Shown: positions 5,823 to 12,211 of the stretch, piece by piece
How the letters are laid out: the number at the start of each line of letters is the position of its first letter
Numbering within the stretch: position 1 is the first letter of the stretch
Origin: Actinomycetota bacterium
GTDB lineage: Bacteria; Actinomycetota; Acidimicrobiia; Acidimicrobiales; CADCTF01
Direction: 5' to 3'
Length of the DNA: 12,247 nucleotides
NCBI GenBank assembly: GCA_019348305.1
Contig: JAHWJQ010000049.1
Location: 1-12,247, forward strand
Program-made: the position numbers and the translations under genes
The notes under the pieces: generated by a model
Databases searched by the model: none
Seen by the model: the letters and a program-made list of their open reading frames with translations, nothing else
Told to the model about the DNA's origin: nothing

Positions 5823-7428
5823 GACGCTTCGGCGGCCCGCCTCCGACGGCAATGGTGAAGATCTCGACATCGGTGCTGGTGTCGCTTTGGAAGGCCAGCC
5901 TGCCGCCGTCGGGCGACCACGCCGGCCAGGTGTCGGTCGCGTCGTTGTTGGTGAGGCGGGTGGGCAGGCTGCCGTCGGCTCCCATCACGTAGAGCTCCGG
6001 CTTGCCCCCATCGCGGGTCGAGTCGAAAGCCAACCGGTTGCCGTTGGGCGCCCACGCCGGGTTCACGTCGGCTCCTGGCGAGTTCGACAGATTGCGCACT
6101 TGCGAGCCGTCGGGGTTCATGACGTAGATCTCGTAGTTGCCGTCGCGGTTGGAGTGAAAGGCGATCCGGTTGCCATCGGGCGACCAGGCGGGGTGGGAGT
6201 CGTCGTTGGCGTTCTTGGTGAGCCGCTTCGGGTTCTTCCCGTCGGAGTCCATGACATAGATCTCGCTGTTCCCGTCCCGGAAGCTGATGAAGGCGATCTT
6301 GGTGCCGTCCGGCGACCACGACGGATACCCGTCGGGGGCGGGCTCGGTGGTCAGCTGCACCAGATTGGTGCCATCGGCAGCCATGACGAAGATGTCGAAC
6401 CCGCCGGTGCGGTCACTGTCGAAGGCGATGCGCAGGTGGTCGGGCGACCATGCCGGCTCCGAGTCGTGAGCGGGGTTCTGCGACAGGTTCTTGGCGTCGG
6501 ACCCGTCAGGGGCGGCGGTGTAGATCTCGAAGTTCCCATCGCGGATCGACTGAAAGGCGATGCGGCGATCCTTGAGCGGCACGGTCGTGGTGGTGACGTC
6601 GGCCTCGACAGCCGGTGCGACCGTCGTCGGCGGGGCGGTGGTGGTGGTGGTTGGCGGCAACGTGGTGAGCCCCAATGTCACGACGGTGTCGTCCTCGCCG
6701 GCGAAGAGGGTGCGGCTGAGCAGCAGGCCCACCAACCCGACCACCACTGCGCCGGCGGCAACCTTGGGCACCAGGCTGACCAAGATCGAGCGCTGCACCA
6801 TCTCGCCAGACGCGCTGATACGGGCCCCGCCCAACGGGTCGAGCCGCACCCAGAAGGGATGTGACTTGGGGGCACCGGCCAGGAGGCGCCGTTTGGGAGC
6901 GATGTGCACGCGAGCGAACTCGGTGGTGCCGGGCTCGACCATCACGCTGTCGGGCTCCACTTCGACGTCCGCTGACGCCGGGCCCTCGGCCAACAGCTGC
7001 ACGCGCGCCGGGATCGCGCCCAGGTTGTCGACGGCGACCTTGGCGGTGGCGGAGAAGGTGCCCTGGGGGCTGGCGGGAAGCAGGCGCAGGGCCAGTTGGG
7101 CCTCGCCCGTGACCTCCAGCGTGCCGGTGGCGACGGCGCCGCCCTCGCCTTGTTGGTCGGACAACACTCGGATGCTGTAGGGGACGGCACCGACGCCTCC
7201 CGGCGCCCCCCTCGGCAACCGGAAGCGCAGCTGACACACCTCCTCCGCCCCCGGTGGCACCCACAGGTCGGCTGGTTCGATCGACGCCCAGCCAGCGATC
7301 TCGCTGGTGATGACGAGCCGTACCCGCACCGCCTCAGGGCCGGGGTTGTGCAACACGATAGTGCCGTCGACGTCGGTGCCGGCGAGGGCAACCAGGTGCT
7401 CGGGCTGGAGGCGGACCCCGATCGACAT
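5782..7428 (-). CDS. Single-pass membrane protein: two Ig-like domains, membrane helix, Thr-rich linker, six-bladed TolB-like beta-propeller
   Basis: The protein has about 548 residues (numbered here from the preceding TTG at 7431). Residues 3-110 and 111-213 are Ig-like domains with AGWASIEPADLWVPPGAEE and VAVDNLGAIPARVQL, closely parallel in layout to the protein at 1854-3257. A membrane helix spans 218-239. A Thr/Pro linker follows (247-287, containing PPTTTTTAPPTT). Residues 289-549 contain six WD40-like/PD40 (TolB-type) repeats of 43-45 residues, each of the form RIAFxSxRDGNxEIYVMxxDG...LTxxxxxDxxPAWSPDG. The last ends at EPNW, equivalent to the PAW position, so six complete blades are present. 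There is no signal peptide; with Arg and Lys before the helix, Ig-like domains inside and propeller outside is the likeliest topology. I use ATG 7428 rather than TTG 7431 because a TAGCTT element stands 6 nt before it. ilvD ends 28 nt upstream on the same strand. Binding partner and role are unknown; TolB-type propellers usually bind proteins. Confidence 0.9.
   Translation of the reverse strand: MSIGVRLQPEHLVALAGTDVDGTIVLHNPGPEAVRVRLVITSEIAGWASIEPADLWVPPGAEEVCQLRFRLPRGAPGGVGAVPYSIRVLSDQQGEGGAVATGTLEVTGEAQLALRLLPASPQGTFSATAKVAVDNLGAIPARVQLLAEGPASADVEVEPDSVMVEPGTTEFARVHIAPKRRLLAGAPKSHPFWVRLDPLGGARISASGEMVQRSILVSLVPKVAAGAVVVGLVGLLLSRTLFAGEDDTVVTLGLTTLPPTTTTTAPPTTVAPAVEADVTTTTVPLKDRRIAFQSIRDGNFEIYTAAPDGSDAKNLSQNPAHDSEPAWSPDHLRIAFDSDRTGGFDIFVMAADGTNLVQLTTEPAPDGYPSWSPDGTKIAFISFRDGNSEIYVMDSDGKNPKRLTKNANDDSHPAWSPDGNRIAFHSNRDGNYEIYVMNPDGSQVRNLSNSPGADVNPAWAPNGNRLAFDSTRDGGKPELYVMGADGSLPTRLTNNDATDTWPAWSPDGGRLAFQSDTSTDVEIFTIAVGGGPPKRLTESPGDDAEPNW
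5785..6567 (-). repeat. Six tandem ~130-bp coding repeats (propeller blades)
   Basis: The region encodes six consecutive PD40/TolB-like blades of 43-45 codons. At DNA level the segment encoding SPDG recurs on the plus strand as variants of CGTCGGGCGACCACG near 5910, 6041, 6173, 6305 and 6437, with a period of about 130 bp. Identity is clear in protein and partial in DNA, so the array is an old internal duplication rather than a recent one. Confidence 0.85.
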
Positions 7429-7440
7429 CAAGCGAAGCTA
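7429..7440 (-). promoter_or_regulatory. Candidate leaderless -10 element before the propeller gene
   Basis: On the minus strand TAGCTT (7440-7435) is followed by CGCTTG and the ATG at 7428. This matches the 6-7 nt TAnnnT-to-start spacing seen at other genes here. There is no Shine-Dalgarno. It lies in the 28-nt gap after ilvD, so the gene may be transcribed both with ilvD and alone. Confidence 0.5.
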
Positions 7441-7456
7441 ACGCGCCGGGTGTGCC

Positions 7457-9301
7457 CTAGCCGTCGAGGGACCGGATTGCGCCCCTTGCGGCCGACGTCG
7501 TCGTGGCCGCGTAAGCCCGTAGGGCCAACGACACCGGCCGGTTGCGATGCTGGGGGCGCCACGCCGCCGCTCCCCCACCATCCTGTTCTTGTCGCCGGCG
7601 CGTGATCGTGTCGTCGTCGACATCGAGGACGATGGTCCGCCTCGGGATGTCGATGGCGATGCGGTCGCCGTCGCGTACGAGAGCTATGAGGCCGCCTTCC
7701 GCTGCCTCGGGGGAAACGTGGCCGACCGACAGACCTGAGGACCCACCAGAGAAGCGGCCATCCGTGAGCAGGGCGCACGCAGCGTCGAGCCCCGCGCTCT
7801 TCAAGTAGGTCGTCGGGTAGAGCATCTCCTGCATCCCGGGACCGCCCTTGGGGCCCTCGTAGCGCACTACGACGACATCGCCGGCACGCACGTCGCCACC
7901 GAGGATCCCGTCGACGGCATCGTCCTGGCTCTCATAGACACGGGCAGGGCCGGCAAACGTGAGCATCGACTCGTTGACGGCCGCCGTCTTCACGATGCAA
8001 CCGTCCGGTGCGAGGTTGCCCCTCAACACGGCGAGTCCGCCGTCGCGGCGGTAGGCGTGGTCGACGGAGCGGATGCACCCTCCGGCAGCGTCGAGGTCGA
8101 GTGTCGACCACCGCGTCGTCTGACTGAACGGCTGCTGGGTGGGGATGCCAGCGGGACCAGCCCGAAAGAAGGTCCGCACCTCTTCGGCGCACGTGCCCCG
8201 CCGCACGTCCCAGCGGGCCAATGCCGCGCCCAAGCTGTCGGCGTGCACCGTGGATGTTGCCCCGTCGACGAGCCCGGCCCGCTCGAGCTCGCCCAGGATC
8301 GCCATCACACCGCCCGCTCTGTGCACGTCCTCGACGTGGTAGCGGTCACTCGCCGGCGCGACCTTGCACAGGTGCGGGATGCGGCGGCTCACGGCGTCGA
8401 TGTCAGCCATGGTGAAGTCGATGGCGCCCTCGTGGGCGGCGGCGAGCACGTGCAGCACGGTGTTGGTGCTGCCGCCCATGGCAACGTCGAGCGCCATCGC
8501 ATTGTGGAACGCCCGCCGGTCGGCGATGGCTCGAGGGAGGACGCTCTCGTCGTCGGCCTCGTAATGGCGGCGAGTGAGGTCCACGATCGTACGCCCCGCC
8601 CTGCGGAACAGCGTCTCGCGATCGGCGTGGGTCGCCAGCAGCGTCCCGTTGCCAGGCAACGCCAGACCCAGCGCCTCGACCAGGCAGTTCATCGAGTTCG
8701 CCGTGAACATGCCCGAGCACGAGCCGCACGTCGGGCATGCCGACCGCTCGACCCGCTCGACGTCGGCGTCGGACGCCGATGTCCGGCCGGCGATCTCCAT
8801 CGCCGAGATCAGGTTCAGCTTCACCTCGGTGCCGGCCAGGCTGGTCTTGCCCGCCTCCATCGGTCCGCCCGACACGAAGATCGCAGGGATGTTGAGCCGC
8901 ATGGCCGCCATGAGCATGCCCGGCGTGATCTTGTCGCAGTTCGAGATGCACACCAACGCGTCGGCGCAATGTGCGTTGACCATGTACTCGACCGAGTCGG
9001 CGATGAGGTCGCGACTGGGAAGGCTGTAGAGCATCCCGCCGTGACCCATGGCAATGCCGTCGTCGACGGCGATGGTGTTGAACTCCCTGGCCACTCCACC
9101 GGCGACGAAGATCTCGTCGGCCACCAACTGACCGAGGTTCTTCAGGTGCACGTGGCCAGGGACGAACTGGGTGAAGGAGTTGGCAACGGCGATGATCGGC
9201 TTGCCGAAATCGGCGTCGGTCATACCGGTGGCCCGCCACAGGGCCCGGGCACCGGCCATGTTGCGCCCGGCGGTCGACGTACGGGAGCGGTAGTGAGCCA
9301 T
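7457..9301 (-). CDS. ilvD: Dihydroxy-acid dehydratase (IlvD), E. coli-type long form
   Basis: The enzyme dehydrates 2,3-dihydroxy-isovalerate and 2,3-dihydroxy-3-methylvalerate to the 2-oxo acids that precede valine and isoleucine (and pantothenate and leucine), in the cytoplasm. The 614 residues follow E. coli IlvD almost end to end: [20 protein letters not shown] near the N-terminus, the [12 protein letters not shown] metal site, [11 protein letters not shown] (Cys122 and Lys124), [18 protein letters not shown] (Cys189, 192 and 195), DIAMGGSTN-like [23 protein letters not shown], and [19 protein letters not shown] with the catalytic-serine region. The C-terminal extension ([19 protein letters not shown]) is the one typical of the ~616-residue proteobacterial form. 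Cys122 and Cys195 are Fe-S ligands in the family. The ATG at 9301 aligns with the family start; GGGAG lies directly before it, closer than usual. It diverges from an XRE-type regulator with 78 bp between the starts. Confidence 0.98.
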   Translation of the reverse strand: MAHYRSRTSTAGRNMAGARALWRATGMTDADFGKPIIAVANSFTQFVPGHVHLKNLGQLVADEIFVAGGVAREFNTIAVDDGIAMGHGGMLYSLPSRDLIADSVEYMVNAHCADALVCISNCDKITPGMLMAAMRLNIPAIFVSGGPMEAGKTSLAGTEVKLNLISAMEIAGRTSASDADVERVERSACPTCGSCSGMFTANSMNCLVEALGLALPGNGTLLATHADRETLFRRAGRTIVDLTRRHYEADDESVLPRAIADRRAFHNAMALDVAMGGSTNTVLHVLAAAHEGAIDFTMADIDAVSRRIPHLCKVAPASDRYHVEDVHRAGGVMAILGELERAGLVDGATSTVHADSLGAALARWDVRRGTCAEEVRTFFRAGPAGIPTQQPFSQTTRWSTLDLDAAGGCIRSVDHAYRRDGGLAVLRGNLAPDGCIVKTAAVNESMLTFAGPARVYESQDDAVDGILGGDVRAGDVVVVRYEGPKGGPGMQEMLYPTTYLKSAGLDAACALLTDGRFSGGSSGLSVGHVSPEAAEGGLIALVRDGDRIAIDIPRRTIVLDVDDDTITRRRQEQDGGGAAAWRPQHRNRPVSLALRAYAATTTSAARGAIRSLDG

Positions 9302-9328
9302 CTCCCGAAGGCTGGCAGGTGTCGGTCG

Positions 9329-9357
9329 ATCATGGGACCCCCGGATGAGAGTGACAC
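9329..9357 (-). promoter_or_regulatory. Candidate ilvD promoter (-35/-10) in the divergent intergenic region
   Basis: On the minus strand GTGTCA (9357-9352) and CATGAT (9334-9329) are separated by 17 bp. Each matches four of six bases of the housekeeping TTGACA and TATAAT consensus. They would give a leader of roughly 20 nt ending in GGGAG. The -35 lies only 10 bp from the -10 of the opposite gene, so the two promoters would interlock. Support is moderate to weak. Confidence 0.3.
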
Positions 9358-9366
9358 TGCCGGTAC

Positions 9367-9379
9367 TACCTTCGGGTGG
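9367..9379 (+). promoter_or_regulatory. Candidate leaderless -10 element before the XRE/MmyB-like regulator
   Basis: TACCTT (9367-9372) is followed by 7 nt (CGGGTGG) and GTG at 9380. This is the same hexamer and spacing as before the gene at 1854. It supports GTG 9380 over the in-frame ATG at 9332, which would leave only 30 bp between divergent starts. Confidence 0.5.
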
Positions 9380-10153
9380 GTGCGCGGCGTCGAGCTCGGG
9401 GAGTTCTTGCGCTCTCGTCGGCGGCGTGTGAATCCGTCAGATGTCGGCTTCCCGTCGACCGACCGCCGGCGGGCACCGGGCCTGCGACGAGAGGAGCTGT
9501 CATCCGTCGCCGGCGTCGCCGTCTCGTGGCTGGCGAAGCTGGAGCAGGGCCGCGCCCACGCGGTATCGCCCGACGTGCTCGACGCCCTCGCACACGCGCT
9601 GCGCCTCGATACTGCCGAGCGGGCGCACCTGTTCACCCTCGCCGGGTTCCACGTCGCGCACCCCCACCCGCCGGCGCCGCGCGTGACCCCTGCGCTTCGT
9701 ACCCTCCTCGACGCGCTCGAGCCCAACCCGGCCTACCTGCTCGACCGCGCCTGGAACATCATCGCCTGGAACAGCGCCGAGGCCGACCTGTTCCCCGACC
9801 TCCTCGCCCATGAGGGCACGGCCAACCTCCTCGAGCTCGTCTTCGGAGATCCCAACCTGGCGCGACTGATGGTCGACCACGACGCCGAGTGCGTGCGGCT
9901 GGTGGCGCAGCTGCGACCCCACCATGCGGCCTGGCCCGACGATCCCGAGCTCGGCCACGTCATAGAGAGGCTGCAGGCGTCGTCACCACGCTTCGTCGAG
10001 CTCTGGGCCGCGCACGACGTCGCCCCGTTCGTGACGACCCGGCGCGTGTTCGACCACCCCCGGCTGGGCCGGGTGCACTTCGATCACCACCGCCTCGCCG
10101 TACTCGACCAGGTAGGTGCCCAGCTCGTGGTGTACACCCCCGTTCCCGCCTGA
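9380..10153 (+). CDS. XRE-family regulator with MmyB-like ligand-binding domain
   Basis: The protein has 257 residues from the GTG at 9380. The N-terminal ~85 residues form a helix-turn-helix of the XRE class: [57 protein letters not shown], and [17 protein letters not shown]. Residues ~105-257 match the MmyB-like ligand-binding fold: [32 protein letters not shown], and [20 protein letters not shown]. Such proteins are common in actinobacteria as local repressors whose ligands are mostly unknown. An ATG at 9332 is in frame and possible, but the TACCTT element 7 nt before the GTG and the need for divergent promoter space favour 9380. It is transcribed away from ilvD; a regulatory link is possible but is not the usual ilvD arrangement. 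The target cannot be told from sequence. Confidence 0.9.
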   Translation: MRGVELGEFLRSRRRRVNPSDVGFPSTDRRRAPGLRREELSSVAGVAVSWLAKLEQGRAHAVSPDVLDALAHALRLDTAERAHLFTLAGFHVAHPHPPAPRVTPALRTLLDALEPNPAYLLDRAWNIIAWNSAEADLFPDLLAHEGTANLLELVFGDPNLARLMVDHDAECVRLVAQLRPHHAAWPDDPELGHVIERLQASSPRFVELWAAHDVAPFVTTRRVFDHPRLGRVHFDHHRLAVLDQVGAQLVVYTPVPA

Positions 10154-10339
10154 CCGCCAGGCGGCTGCGGGGCCTCGCCGGCCCTGTGGGCCTCCTCCAG
10201 GTCCGATCGACGGTACCGGGGTGGTGGACGGCGGCCAGGTCCAGCTCCCTCCCCACGGTCGCGCCGGCGTCTCCGCTTGGTAGTTACGCCACCGTTGCCA
10301 CTGCGCAGCGTCGTCGTTACGACAGCGGGAACGCTGCCA

Positions 10340-10365
10340 GGAACCCCGCGTAGACCGCTTACGTC
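10340..10365 (+). promoter_or_regulatory. Candidate ECF sigma-type promoter for the CHRD lipoprotein
   Basis: GGAAC (10340-10344) and CGTC (10362-10365) are separated by 17 bp, the general form of ECF sigma factor promoters (GGAAC, 16-17 bp, CGTC or GTT). A second GGGAAC lies at 10327-10332. Transcription would start around 10372, giving a leader of about 35 nt that contains the strong ribosome binding site. Such motifs arise by chance in GC-rich DNA, so this is tentative. Confidence 0.3.
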
Positions 10366-10397
10366 GATCGCGCCGGGTCACACGACGAAAAGAAATC

Positions 10398-10407
10398 AGG
10401 AGGAAGC
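10398..10407 (+). promoter_or_regulatory. Strong Shine-Dalgarno sequence of the CHRD lipoprotein
   Basis: AGGAGG at 10398-10403 stands 4 nt before the ATG at 10408. It is the only consensus ribosome binding site in the window and fixes the start. It contrasts with the leaderless-type starts of several neighbours. Confidence 0.75.
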
Positions 10408-11145
10408 ATGCCCACCCAAGGCAAACACGATGACGTCAAGAGCGGGAAGCGGTTCCCCCTCTTCGCCGTCGCCATGGCCCTGCTGCTCGTATTCGCAGCG
10501 TGTGGCGACGACGAGGACGTGGACGTCGTCGACGGCGCCACGGAGGAGAGCGGCGCTGACACGAACGCGACGGACACCACTCAGACGCCGACAGCCCGTG
10601 ACGACGACAAGGGTGCGCAGGCGCTCAAAGCAACGCTCGCCCCCCTGAACCGGTCGGGGGCCAACGGAACGGCCACCGCCGCCATGAAAGACGGGCAGCT
10701 CGCTGTCACCGTGACCGCGAACGGTGTCTCACCCACGCTCCCGCACGCGCAGCACATCCACATAGGCGGCAGGAACGAGTGCCCGGACGCTGACGCCGGC
10801 AACGCCTCGGAGCCGAAGGACCTCATCGACACTGCCGAGGGACAGCCCGCCTACGGCCCGGTGAAGGTGTCCTTGACGACCGAGGGCGGTGTCGGCGAAG
10901 ACGACGCCCTCGCCGTCCCCCGCTTCCCCACCGCCGATGCCCGCGGCAACTACACCTACACTCGGACGTTCGACCTCCCGCCGGGCACGACGGCCGATGA
11001 CGTGAAGAACGGTGTCGTCGTGGTCCATGGCATCTCGAAGCTCTTCGCCGACCAGGCGAAGTACGACGGCGCACCGAAGAGTTCGCTCAACCCGAGCCTG
11101 CCTCTCGAGGCCACGATCCCGGCCCTGTGCGGGAGGCTCCAGTGA
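10408..11145 (+). CDS. CHRD-domain lipoprotein
   Basis: The protein has 245 residues. It has a lipoprotein signal: basic n-region (KSGKR), hydrophobic stretch LFAVAMALLLVF, and a lipobox-like FAAC with the lipid-modified Cys at residue 32 (Phe at -3 is less usual than Leu). An acidic, Thr-rich linker follows (33-68). Residues ~72-240 resemble a CHRD domain: LKATLAPLNRSGANGTATAA, then LAVTVTANGVSPTLPHAQHI with HIHIGG (His113, 116 and 118), the His-rich core strand typical of this family, and a later VVVVHGIS strand. Cys125 and Cys241 could form a disulfide. CHRD domains occur in chordin and in many exported bacterial proteins; their bacterial function is not established. The mature protein should sit on the outer face of the membrane. 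A phosphatase gene follows after 165 nt on the same strand, far enough for its own promoter. Confidence 0.87.
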   Translation: MPTQGKHDDVKSGKRFPLFAVAMALLLVFAACGDDEDVDVVDGATEESGADTNATDTTQTPTARDDDKGAQALKATLAPLNRSGANGTATAAMKDGQLAVTVTANGVSPTLPHAQHIHIGGRNECPDADAGNASEPKDLIDTAEGQPAYGPVKVSLTTEGGVGEDDALAVPRFPTADARGNYTYTRTFDLPPGTTADDVKNGVVVVHGISKLFADQAKYDGAPKSSLNPSLPLEATIPALCGRLQ

Positions 11146-11183
11146 GGGTGACGTCGGCACTCGCGCCCGGGTGACGTTGCCAC
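11146..11183 (+). repeat. Two 15-bp direct repeats directly after the lipoprotein stop codon
   Basis: GGGTGACGTCGGCAC (11146-11160) and GGGTGACGTTGCCAC (11169-11183) agree at 13 of 15 positions with a 23-bp period. The first begins at the base after the TGA. AGGGTG at 11145-11150 can also pair with CACCCT at 11183-11188, so the whole block could fold. It may be a terminator-like structure or a binding site before the phosphatase gene. Confidence 0.4.
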
Positions 11184-11310
11184 ACCCTGCTCTCGTCACC
11201 AGGACTGCGCCCGCCAGGTGCAGGCCTAGTGGCAGGGCGGGTCCACCCGGGGTGGCTCGATCGACCCATCTCCAGCTCGGTGTGCGCTCGATGAAGACGA
11301 GGAACAAGGT

Positions 11311-11961
11311 GTGAGAGTGCTCACTATCGCAGCACGCTGGGTCGTGGCCGGCTTCCTCGCCGTCGTCATCGGCGGGAACCTCATCATCCTGCTCGCGTTC
11401 GCCGTCGCACGGGCGACGGCCGATGACCCGGATGTCGGATCGGTTCCCGGGATCACGAACCTCCGGCGGGTCGACGAGCGCGTTCTGCGCGGCGACGGCC
11501 CCGCTGTGGAGAGCTACATCGCACTCGCCGAGCGGGGGGTCACGACGGTGGTCGACTTGAGGGCCGAGCGCGAGATCCTCGTCCCCAGGGACGTTCTCGA
11601 CCGCCTCGGGATGCGCCGGCTGCACATCCCGATTCGGGACGGGCAAACGCCGACGGGGAGCGAGGTCGAGCGGTTCCTCGAGGCGGTGGAGGAGAGCGAG
11701 GGGGACGTGTACCTCCACTGTGGCGCTGGGGTCGGCCGCACCGGCGTGATGGCGGCGGCGTACAGCGTCGCGACCGGCGAAGCCACTGCGGCTCAGGCAC
11801 TCCGCCGCAACCTCGCCGTCGGACCGCCGTCGCTCGAGCAGATCGCCTTCACCCTCAAGCTCGACCAGGGCGAGAAGGTGGAGGGGCCATCCCGAGCGAT
11901 CGAGGCGGTGAGCCGCTTCTTCGACGCTCCTCGCCGCATCTGGACCGTCGTTCGCAAGTAG
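11311..11961 (+). CDS. Membrane-anchored or exported dual-specificity-type protein phosphatase
   Basis: The protein has 216 residues. The N-terminal hydrophobic segment (about 10-33) has Arg2 and Arg9 before it and acidic residues after it (ARATADDPD). This predicts a signal anchor or signal peptide with the rest outside the cytoplasm; ATA before Asp38 would suit signal peptidase I. Residues 45-190 form a dual-specificity/tyrosine phosphatase domain: VPGITNLRRVDERVLRGDGP, VTTVVDLRAE, HIPIRDGQTP (Asp110 as likely general acid) and the P-loop HCGAGVGRTG, giving Cys137-x5-Arg143. These residues fit a cysteine-based phosphatase acting on phosphoprotein or other phosphate esters. The GTG at 11311 is preceded by GAGG at 11299-11302. 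It follows the CHRD lipoprotein by 165 nt and converges on the tRNA gene. The substrate is unknown; the catalytic motif is intact. Confidence 0.9.
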   Translation: MRVLTIAARWVVAGFLAVVIGGNLIILLAFAVARATADDPDVGSVPGITNLRRVDERVLRGDGPAVESYIALAERGVTTVVDLRAEREILVPRDVLDRLGMRRLHIPIRDGQTPTGSEVERFLEAVEESEGDVYLHCGAGVGRTGVMAAAYSVATGEATAAQALRRNLAVGPPSLEQIAFTLKLDQGEKVEGPSRAIEAVSRFFDAPRRIWTVVRK

Positions 11962-11974
11962 TCGCCGTCGCGGT

Positions 11975-11997
11975 GCCGGCTCGCCGAACAGGCCGGC
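11975..11997 (+). terminator. Possible hairpin terminator after the phosphatase gene
   Basis: GCCGGC (11975-11980), an 11-nt loop and GCCGGC (11992-11997) can form a 6-bp GC stem 13 nt after the stop codon. There is no T run. It lies between convergent transcription units (phosphatase and tRNA), where a terminator is expected, but the structure itself is modest. Confidence 0.3.
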
Positions 11998-12045
11998 GCA
12001 GTGCTCCTGGCAGGGGATGAGGCGCGGGTGGCGGGGTGCACCAGC

Positions 12046-12061
12046 CGGTCGGTCGGTCGGT
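12046..12061 (+). repeat. Tetranucleotide repeat (CGGT)4 touching the tRNA 3' end
   Basis: Four tandem CGGT units run into the discriminator base of the tRNA at 12061. On the tRNA strand this reads ACCG four times, so the first unit supplies A73 followed by CCG. Short tandem repeats like this can vary in length by slippage. Confidence 0.8.
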
Positions 12062-12133
12062 GGGCCGTAAGGGACTCGAACCCCTGACCCCCTGCGCGTC
12101 ATGCAGGTGCTCTACCAACTGAGCTAACGGCCC
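12061..12133 (-). tRNA. tRNA-Val (anticodon GAC)
   Basis: The 73 nt on the minus strand fold as a full cloverleaf. The acceptor is GGGCCGT with ACGGCCC, the D arm is GCTC-AGTTGGTA-GAGC, the anticodon stem is CCTGC/GCAGG around loop ATGACGC, the variable loop is GGGTC, and the T arm is AGGGG-TTCGAGT-CCCTT (one G-U pair), with A73 as discriminator. With the standard 7-nt loop, T33 precedes anticodon GAC, reading the valine codons GUC and GUU. CCA is not encoded (the genome has CCG), so it must be added after transcription. Position 37 is G, unusual for a valine tRNA. The CAT seen in the loop region is not in the anticodon position, so this is not a methionine tRNA. Confidence 0.93.
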
Positions 12134-12144
12134 TCGACGCGCTC

Positions 12145-12173
12145 ACTCTAGGCGAGTTACCGTCGCCGAATCC
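12145..12173 (-). promoter_or_regulatory. Candidate tRNA-Val promoter
   Basis: On the minus strand TAGAGT (12150-12145) fits TAnnnT and lies 11 bp before the first tRNA base, allowing a 5' leader of about 5 nt. A weak GGATTC-like -35 lies 17 bp further upstream (12173-12168). Confidence 0.4.
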
Positions 12174-12189
12174 CCACCATCGGCTACAC

Positions 12190-12211
12190 AGGGGTGTGCC
12201 CGCACACCCCT
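12190..12211. repeat. Perfect 9-bp hairpin upstream of the tRNA
   Basis: AGGGGTGTG (12190-12198), the tetraloop CCCG and CACACCCCT (12203-12211) form a perfect 9-bp stem. There is no T run on either side, but many actinobacterial terminators lack one. It lies upstream of the tRNA-Val promoter on the tRNA strand, so it could end a minus-strand transcript entering from outside the window. Confidence 0.45.

Larger units (their letters stand above)
10154..10407. other. 254-bp intergenic region with hairpin and palindrome
   Basis: This gap holds no convincing gene. A short perfect hairpin GGCCC-TGT-GGGCC (10180-10192) lies 27 bp after the regulator's stop and could end its transcript, though no T run follows. 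An 11-bp palindrome GTCGT-T-ACGAC (10313-10323) could be an operator. A GGGAAC...GGAACC stretch and the ribosome binding site of the next gene complete the region. Confidence 0.4.

Noticed and set aside
7429..7431. TTG start one codon before the propeller gene's ATG
   Set aside because: ATG is far more likely, and the TAGCTT element is spaced correctly for the ATG.
8057..9379. Open frame upstream of and in phase with the XRE-type regulator
   Set aside because: It is antisense to ilvD, whose protein matches E. coli IlvD end to end; the encoded sequence has no recognisable domain.
11291..11314. Seven-codon ORF (MKTRNKV) overlapping the phosphatase GTG as GTGA, a possible leader peptide
   Set aside because: It is very short, lacks its own ribosome binding site, and such ORFs are frequent by chance.
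10729..12102. 457-codon minus-strand open frame
   Set aside because: It runs antisense through the CHRD lipoprotein and the phosphatase, both supported by motifs, and into the tRNA gene. No domain is visible in it.
12100..12102. CAT trinucleotide in the tRNA anticodon arm suggesting tRNA-Met
   Set aside because: With a 5-bp stem and 7-nt loop, CAT spans positions 31-33 and not 34-36; the anticodon is GAC.
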